Positions 57,801-64,000 of a stretch of 64,000 bases of DNA are shown here, piece after piece. The DNA is from Notospermus geniculatus (taxonomy: Eukaryota > Nemertea > Pilidiophora > Heteronemertea > Lineidae): assembly GCA_002633025.1 (NCBI GenBank), contig NMRB01000194.1, positions 354,427-418,426 on the forward strand. The letters run 5' to 3'. Position numbers and translations under genes: made by a program. Under the pieces are notes generated by a model, which made no database searches, was not told the origin of the DNA, and saw only the letters and a list, made by a program, of their open reading frames with translations. Position 1 is the stretch's first letter, and each line of letters opens with the position of its first letter.

Positions 57801-60800
57801 CGTCTAAGTCTTAAACACCCTTTGTGAAATCGGCCCCATGTGTTGATCAAAATGCTTCTAATCAAAGTCTTCAGTCGATATGTCTCTATACCAAGGTCAA
57901 CATACACAATTTAGAGACTGTGCTGACGGGATGCAGCGGTCCTTCAGTAGCCTAGTTAGACGGGACAATATATTTTTTGTTGTAGTAAACTATACACACA
58001 ATCACAACCTATATGATAAGTCATGCAGAAGCAACATGCCACAACTATGATGACCTCTAGAGACTACCTTAAAGCACGACTGTATGCATTAGGTGACCCT
58101 TTATCCCTCCCCACCTTGATAAGACTGGTCTCCTGTCCAACCTATATATAGCCAGTGGTAACACCGAGGCTGGACTGATACTATGTCGCAACAAAAATGG
58201 CCGCCATACCTTCATCACTTGAGAAGTTCAACGTGCTGTTATAGCGTGACTAACCCTTCATCAGGTAAGGTAACATGCTTCAACTCATTCTTTCATGTGT
58301 AGCAACACTCTCAATGCCTAATTGGTAACTTAGATCATTCAAATAGATAGATTTGAACAGTCCTGTCGAGCATGCATATACGACGTTGCCTAAAAGGTCA
58401 AAGGTTACGTCGGCCCGCGTAGCGAGATACAAAACCTAATGCATACAGTCTTGCTTTGTTTAAGAGACATCGCCTCACTCCAGGTGGCGCGCCCAGGCAT
58501 TTGAATGCTAAGTCCATCATTACGGCTACCAGCCGCTACCTGTTGAGTGGCGATGTCACCTTGGTAACGTTGCAGTATTCGACCGAAAAATGTATGTCGT
58601 GTTGTGAAGTGCGATGATTGATGATGATTCATGATAGATTGAAAACCCCATTGGCACGAAAGGTGAAATAGATTTCAACCACAAGCCCCAATTTTACTCC
58701 CTTGACAGTAAAAAGGCTTCGTTGGCCTTGGTTTTGGTATAAATTGGCCAACAAGATTCTGTGAATCCACCACCAATTTTCGTTCTTGTTTTCTTGTTGT
58801 GGCTAATCTATCTAGTCCGTGATGATGATGATGATGACGTAAGTTACGTATTTTTCCTATTCTCTCCAAAATATTATACAAAATACGTCTAAACAAAGTG
58901 AACATAATGAAACATAACGTAACAGGTTGTGGGAAGGGGAGGGGAATTATCGACAGAGTTAAAAGTCGGTTAAGGTGGTATATAAGGGGAGGGATGGATA
59001 CTGGTTGATACCCTTTAAGTGTCATCAGGCATGACAGTTAAAGGTATACTTCGTGTCAGTCACGTGCACGTTGTCTACACTCATGGCTTGTAGACGTATT
59101 GTGTTGTCATGGAAACGCAATGACGTCATATCAGATGTCATCCAATGGTGGCACCATTGCGTTGTCATGGAGTATTAGATGGTTATTTTCAAGCATCACC
59201 ATGGCGATGTTATTGACAAGTCAATGAAACATCATGGCCGCAGTCGGTCACGTGGGCATGATGTCGCCATGGTAACAACACTTAAACATGTACAAAAGTT
59301 GCGATTTTAAGACTTGTCATTCGTCGTCCATCAAGATCACGAAGATTTCTGTATGCAACTCACTTCTTTGGGGGTGGTGGGGTCGGTTCGCGCTCCTCCG
59401 ATTCCCTAAATGAAATAATGGGAAACTAAAAATTAACAGAAGAAACATGAACTAGGCCCTACTTCCTGGGTCATGCAAATTGGATGGTGCTTTGTGCTAC
59501 TGATTGGTGCGTAAAAAGGTGCAAAAATGTAAACTAAAAAAGCTAATATGTAGCTTGGCGTCAGGACGCCATAAAAATGTTCAAATTGAATTCACTAGGG
59601 CCAAAAAAGGTGTAATACGAAAAGAAACTCCTGCAACGGAAAAGTAATGATATAAATCAAGATACCCACTCAAATCACACAGAGAGGTTTGGTCGCGGGA
59701 ATCAAGCCGACGATAAATCTCACTGTTCTTCACATGTTTATCGACGGCTGGGTGTCGAAGGTGTGTGGANNNNNNNNNNNNNNNNNNNNNNNNNNNNNNN
59801 NNNNNNNNNNNNNNNNNNNCTATTCTCTCCAAAATATTATACAAAATACGTGTAAACAAAGTGAACATAATGAAACATAACGTAACAGGTTGTGGGAAGG
59901 GGAGGGGAATTATCGACAGAGTTAAAAGTCGGTTAAGGTGGTATATAAGGGGAGGGGTGGATACTGGTTGATACCCTTTAAGTGCATGTCATCAGGCATG
60001 ACAGTTAAAGGTATACTTCGTGTCAGTCACGTGCACGTTGTCTACACTCATGGCTTGTAGACAAATTCTGTTGTCATGGAAACGCAATGACGTCATATCA
60101 GATGTCATCCAATGGTGGCACCATTGCGTTGTCATGGAGTATTAGATGGTTATTTTTCAAGCATCACCATGGCGATGTTATTGACGAGTCAATGAAACAT
60201 CATGGCCGCAGTCACTGAACGTTCGGTCACGTGTGGCATGATGTCGCCATGGTAACAACACTTAAACATGTACAAAAGTTGCGATTTTAAGACTTGTCAT
60301 TCGTCGTCCATCAAGATCACGAAGATTTTTGTGTGCAACTCACTTCTTTGGGGGTGGTGGGGTCGGTTCGCGCTCCTCCGATTCCCTAAATGAAATAATG
60401 GGAAACTAAAAATTAACAGAAGAAACATGAACTAGGCCCTACTTCCTGGGTCATGCAAATTGGATGGTGCTTTGTGCTACTGATTGGTGCGTAAAAAGGT
60501 GCAAAAATGTAAACTAAAAAAGCTAATATGTAGCTTGGCGTCAGGACGCCATAAAAATGTTCAAATTGAATTCACTAGGGCCAAAAAAGGTGTAATACGA
60601 AAAGAAACTCCTGCAACGGAAAAGTAATGATATAAATCAAGATACCCACTCAAATCACACAGAGAGGTTTGGCCGCGGGAATCAAGCCGCCGATAAATCT
60701 CACTGTTCTTCACATGTTTATCGACGGCTGGGTGTCGAAGGTGTGTGGATTCCGAGTTTATTTTATGATTTCATGCAGTAATAATGGTAAATGAGGTTCT

Positions 60801-62031
60801 GAATGTAGGGAAAAGGTGATTGAGGGAATGTCTGTTATGTTTTGTTGTGTGATATATAGGTTGGAAAGCAAATCAGACTATTTCTCTGTCCTATTCGGAT
60901 GCAGCACTATTAGGACAGAGGACTAGTCTAGAAGCATGTGAAGCCATTTTGGTTCCCGAAGCCGCCGCTAGGGCTAGAAGGCTTCGGTTCGGTCTTTGGT
61001 TCTGGCTGCCATTTTGCTTCTAGCCCTAGCGGTGGCTTCAGGAACTAAAATGCATGTGAGGCGAGGAAGACATGAATCAGATGCGATAATGCTATTGTAA
61101 CACCACTGACAAACGTTAAGTCTATTCAGCTTCTCTCTAGGATCCACTAATACTAATCTGCTCCATACGCCAGCGCCGTCCTAGGACTTCCGGCCAGACG
61201 TCCTTAATGATCCATCCTCGACACCTGTGAGGCCATATGGATGGAACCGCAGATGACGAGGTTGGAGGGGTAGCGCGAAACTTTCGTTTGCGTCATAGTC
61301 CGGACGCAGAACGAAAAAGCCCAAAATCGGAGTTTTGCGTCCGGACTATCTGGACGTTGGTCAGTATCGCAGTACGGAACATCCTTGGCACCATTAGGTC
61401 ACATCAGATGTGTTAGGGTACTGTCACACTGAAGTAGTTCTCAAAACGTCCTGTCTCGTCCTAAAAAAAATCGTAAAACGGGATAGAGCGTGTAATGTTG
61501 GCCAAATAATGTCTCGAAGTGCTGGAGCACCCTTCCCCTAGTTTGAAAGTGTTTATTTATACAATGAGAGTAAACTTTACAAGAGCCCAGGGCCGAGGCA
61601 AGGCATTGTGTAATGTTTGCCAAATAATGTCTCGAAGTGCTGGAGCACCCTTCCCCTCCGAGCCCGTCCATGAAGTTCGTAAAGACACTATAAAAAGTTG
61701 CCACTGCGTCCACTCCGTTCGCACACAGTTTGAGCCAGTTCGGCAACATTTTCAAGAACGTACTGAGAACTAGCTCAGTGTGCCACGGGGGCATAATTTC
61801 TATTCGCCGAAATTTGGTTGCGACCCAGGTCAGCTGAGCGTGCCAATTGGGAAACCAAGATGGCGGCTGAATAGATCTGATGTTTTTGCGACAGTGCCAA
61901 GAATGCGATACGGTGACAACGAAAGGCGCTCCTTCTGAACACTGTTGGCTAGTGTAGGCACACCAAGCAATTTTCACACAACTCACGGAGCACGCTGTTC
62001 TGTTTCTGCGGCGGGAGATGGGCTTCTTGAT
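48898..62031 (-). CDS. TNNT: Troponin T
   Basis: Tropomyosin-binding subunit of the thin-filament troponin complex in striated-type muscle. Exons 5' to 3': 62031-61987, 60385-60344 (repeated at 59405-59364), 56638-56606, 53614-53554, 52883-52767, 52537-52451, 52270-52127, 49457-49239, 49096-49056, 48931-48898 (stop TAA). All have GT-AG borders and agreeing phases, giving about 273 residues. Order: Pro/Glu-rich variable N-terminus (ESEEREPTPPPPK, EPEEAPKPKPK); long basic-acidic helix of Arg/Lys/Glu (EKKRRDKEKMEAEIEEYKQQ, ARRKVERAEEERRQAEAAAL); MGKRSFIITRKSKSEGD; then the diagnostic troponin I-binding heptad region (SMDENALRDKAKELHTSLFR, LESDKYDLEQHFKQRQAE); C-terminus GKKKVTVSQDA. Start exon uncertain: a donor-bordered ATGACTGTCG (62367-62358) does not match the phase without a further exon. 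Several short N-terminal exons suit alternative splicing, as in other animals. Confidence 0.9.
50000..50128. mobile_element. Harbinger-like MITE with TTA TSD
   Basis: Ends GGGCCGTATGCTTGGGTC and inverse, flanked by TTA at 49997-49999 and 50129-50131. TWA targets and GGG ends fit PIF/Harbinger. In a troponin T intron. Confidence 0.8.
50471..50704. mobile_element. TIR element (CTGTACATACTTTATC)
   Basis: Terminal repeats of about 37 bp (CTGTACATACTTTATCGCCT and inverse) around 160 bp of other sequence. In a troponin T intron. Confidence 0.75.
51000..51027 (-). repeat. Hammerhead-like hairpin, second copy
   Basis: Minus strand: CTGAAGA, extra A, hairpin GACCCCGGTTGGGGTC, GAAA. Matches the block at 30005-30032. 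Confidence 0.55.
52811..53286. repeat. Tandem 190-bp duplication truncating a troponin T exon copy
   Basis: 52811-53004 is repeated at 53096-53286. The second copy carries only the 5' part of exon 52883-52767 (acceptor kept, donor half missing). Between the copies lies 53005-53094, one arm of the palindromic MITE found whole at 26625-26845. Confidence 0.85.
53005..53094. mobile_element. Half of a palindromic hAT-like MITE
   Basis: Identical or nearly so to the left arm of 26625-26845, from CACAGGGACTTG through GGTATACTGAC, ending near the centre of the full palindrome. The other arm is missing. Confidence 0.85.
53615..56605. other. Troponin T intron, 3 kb
   Basis: A 128-codon plus-strand frame at 54185-54571 has no recognised domain. 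No further troponin exon identified. Confidence 0.4.
57164..57312. mobile_element. TA-flanked palindromic MITE, relative of 41896-41997
   Basis: Shares GATTTCGAAATCAAACG and the inverse end, with TA at 57162-57163 and 57313-57314. It has about 45 bp of extra loop. Confidence 0.8.
57710..57836. mobile_element. Palindromic MITE, GGGCC termini, CAT TSD
   Basis: Ends GGGCCGATTTCACAAAGG and inverse, flanked by CAT at 57707-57709 and 57837-57839. Confidence 0.8.
58857..60749. repeat. Duplicated troponin T intron-exon block around a 50-N gap
   Basis: 58857-59769 and 59820-60749 are nearly identical and abut the N run at 59770-59819. Each contains the same 42-bp exon (59364-59405 and 60344-60385). 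Almost certainly an assembly artefact of two haplotypes. Confidence 0.9.
59770..59819. other. Assembly gap (50 N)
   Basis: Run of N. Single Ns also occur at 41021 and 63008. Confidence 1.
60942..61051. mobile_element. hAT-like palindromic MITE with 8-bp TSD
   Basis: Arms around TTTTGGTTCCCGAAGCC and inverse, with GCATGTGA at 60934-60941 and 61052-61059. Confidence 0.75.
61493..61655. repeat. 115-bp spaced tandem repeat
   Basis: A 50-base block (AAATAATGTCTCGAAGTGCT...) occurs at 61503 and again at about 61620. Confidence 0.7.
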
Positions 62032-62924
62032 CTGGAGACAAGAAATCAAATGAAAAACAAAGGATAGCAATAGAATGAACATGTGAAATCATTCCCGGTG
62101 TAACGTTTTTGAGTGTTCCCCATTTGTGAGTGTTCCCCTCCTATTATGCAGCAATGAACTGATGATACGCAACAGAAATACAGTAAGTTGATAATGACAG
62201 TTGAAATCTTTGATGTCCTGTACGACAAGCAGTCTCAAGCAAAATGTTGACCCATGAGGAAGATACAGGCAGGGAGAACTTTGCGATGTCTTGCTTGAGA
62301 ATGAATGAAAGTATGGAGGATTTGTTGACAAGATAACTGTAGTGACAAAATACTTACCGACAGTCATATTAAAACAGAGCAATATACACAGAGTAAAAGT
62401 AATAGAAAAAGTAAGATATATTAATATTTTGTTACTATCCGCTCTCTAATCAACGTCTCGGCATCAGTTTGAGTAGGCTAAACCTCAATCGCAAATAAAA
62501 GTTGGGTGAACCAAACAGTAGCTGAACCCCATAAATTAGTTGACCAGTGGAAGGTTGCACTGTGCATAGCATCTAAACTGCTTATCATTTTGACCTGCCT
62601 TTTCCTCTTTAGCATCCTTTCCCATGTGGAAAATGGTCAGCAATTAAGATATCATCCAAGTACAGACTGATCAGTATACTGTATGGGGGACAGCTACTGT
62701 CTGATTCACCCCCTATATACCAGGCGAAATATGTCCACCCAGTTCCACCATTCAAAACATGCTAAAGCGAAACCCTATTCTATTCTACCATTCCGTGGAA
62801 AAAATTATGTTCTTTAAGGGATTCTTCGTTGGCAAGTAGAAGAAGATGTTTCATAAAGAATCCTTAATCGAACCTTGGAAGTTTCCATTTTTTCCAGTTC
62901 AGAGAGATTTTTCATAAGGGTCAA
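62032..62924. other. Troponin T 5' region
   Basis: Only a doubtful exon (62358-62367, ATGACTGTCG|GTAAGT) is visible. Confidence 0.3.
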
Positions 62925-63094
62925 CAGGGGCGTAGCTAGCTTTTATGGCCTGTGGGGGGAGTTGATTTAGTGTGGAGGGTGAAGCCCTTCCTTCGGTGCG
63001 TGCACTGNGAAGAGGGGAAATGATCTTTTAGAGAAAAAAATGTTTTGTCCCCTTTTTTGCTGGGGGGGGGGGGCACCCGCTAGCTACGCCCCTG
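62925..63094. mobile_element. CAGGGGCGTAGCTAGC TIR element with GTCAA TSD
   Basis: Perfect 16-bp ends (62925-62940, 63079-63094), flanked by GTCAA on both sides. Shares ends with 25336-25580 and 30481-30732. Confidence 0.75.
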
Positions 63095-63683
63095 GTCAAT
63101 GAATGAAGTGACTTGTCACACCTTTGGAAAGAGTCTCTGAGAAAATGAAAACTGTGTCGGTGAAAAGATGCTAATAAAGCAGAGTAAGGATGGAGGTCGA
63201 TGGTGATTACTGCTAGGGCAGATAGGAACCATGTTAAATTCACAGCAAGACAGAAGATAACTTTTAACCTGAACACTGTTCATGGTCGTATGGAGGCGGA
63301 CGGAGTCGCTGCTGGCCAGCTTCGACATTATCGACGATGTACTGAAGAAGTATAGTTCATCGTACCTTTGGATTTAGAATAGTTAAGGCTACAGTTTTAG
63401 CGCTGCTGGCGTCGGTTTTCATCCGCCCAAGCGAGAACTACAAAATGTCAGTTGAGGAATTTGGATAACGCAACGAAAAATAACGAAGAATGTATATTCG
63501 GAGAGAGACGATTATGGCAAAAAGATGAAGGTAGTTGTTAGTGCTTGTTTTTCGTGAAATAAAGAGGGCACTAATACTAAAAGGCTTCTGATCAGGTTTT
63601 GGCGTGTTTAAACATTTGTTACCAACGGGACCTTGAATTCGTTTTAAGCAATGTCGCAAAACACTGCTTCTATCCACCATCCG
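63095..63683. other. No gene seen
   Basis: No supported exon. A minus-strand ATG near 63419 followed by a GTACG donor at about 63363 is too weak to call. Confidence 0.35.
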
Positions 63684-63693
63684 AGAATGCGTT

Positions 63694-63966
63694 AGACTGG
63701 TACCCGGTCCCAACATAGCTCTCGGAGAGAAAGGGACCGGTACTGGGCGGCCATACTTGGCAGAAAACTGCCATGTTATGACGTCACAGAAGGTACGCCT
63801 CAGTACTGAGAAATAGCTCACTTACCTCACATCCCAAAATAGCTAAACTAATCAACGGCGACGTTACATATTCAAAATCAAAAAGAGCTAGCCAATCAAC
63901 TGCGTCGTTACATCAGGCAATACCGGCCCCTTATCCTTGAGCTATGTTGGGACCGGGAACCAGTCT
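63694..63966. mobile_element. TIR element with 10-bp TSD (Mutator-like?)
   Basis: Ends AGACTGGTACCCGGTCCC and GGGACCGGGAACCAGTCT, flanked by AGAATGCGTT at 63684-63693 and 63967-63976. A 9-11 bp TSD is typical of Mutator-type elements. Confidence 0.8.
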
Positions 63967-64000
63967 AGAATGCGTTGCGGTCGGAAAACAAAGCTAAAGA

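Noticed and set aside
62358-62367. ATGACTGTCG as the troponin T start exon
   Set aside because: Its phase does not match exon 62031-61987; a stop follows if they are joined directly. An unseen exon would be needed.

Overview
This is a eukaryotic nuclear window, almost certainly from a marine invertebrate. Genes are split by GT-AG introns, repeats are dense, and there is no operon structure. The gene set (UDP-glycosyltransferases, SAMM50, AATF, troponin T) is bilaterian. The self-complementary octamers TAGGCCTA and TACATGTA are conspicuously frequent. I cannot fix the phylum from sequence alone; a deuterostome such as a hemichordate, echinoderm or cephalochordate, or a lophotrochozoan, would all fit.

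Layout. 1-1.1 kb: a diverged copy of one AATF exon with its intron flanks, carrying two later MITE insertions. 1.36-7.8 kb: two UDP-glycosyltransferase genes on the minus strand, separated by a 1-kb inverted-repeat element and a 22-bp minisatellite. 8.3-13.2 kb: the C-terminal beta-barrel part of SAMM50 on the plus strand (8 exons); its N-terminal POTRA exons are not seen. 15.4-21.5 kb: AATF on the minus strand (12 exons placed, first exon not found), with its last exon inside a 54-bp tandem repeat. 22.2-31.6 kb: a 4-kb segment present twice in tandem, holding weak candidate exons of an unrecognised gene. 31.9-34.7 kb: three diverged copies of a repeat with a tRNA-like head. 35.2-42.5 kb: an unrecognised 824-residue coiled-coil protein gene on the plus strand (8 exons), whose last three exons are repeated after a one-base gap. 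42.5-48.9 kb: gene-poor and full of repeats. 48.9-62 kb: troponin T on the minus strand (at least 10 exons), with one exon repeated across a 50-N gap and another partly repeated next to half of a palindromic MITE.

The genes are not functionally linked to each other: ER detoxification enzymes, mitochondrial outer-membrane assembly, ribosome biogenesis and muscle regulation are neighbours by chance. The main interest is structural. There are about 20 foldback or TIR elements, several with exact target-site duplications. Duplicated segments inside the window supply the empty sites for at least four of them, so insertion can be ordered relative to duplication. Two duplications abut Ns and look like uncollapsed haplotypes.
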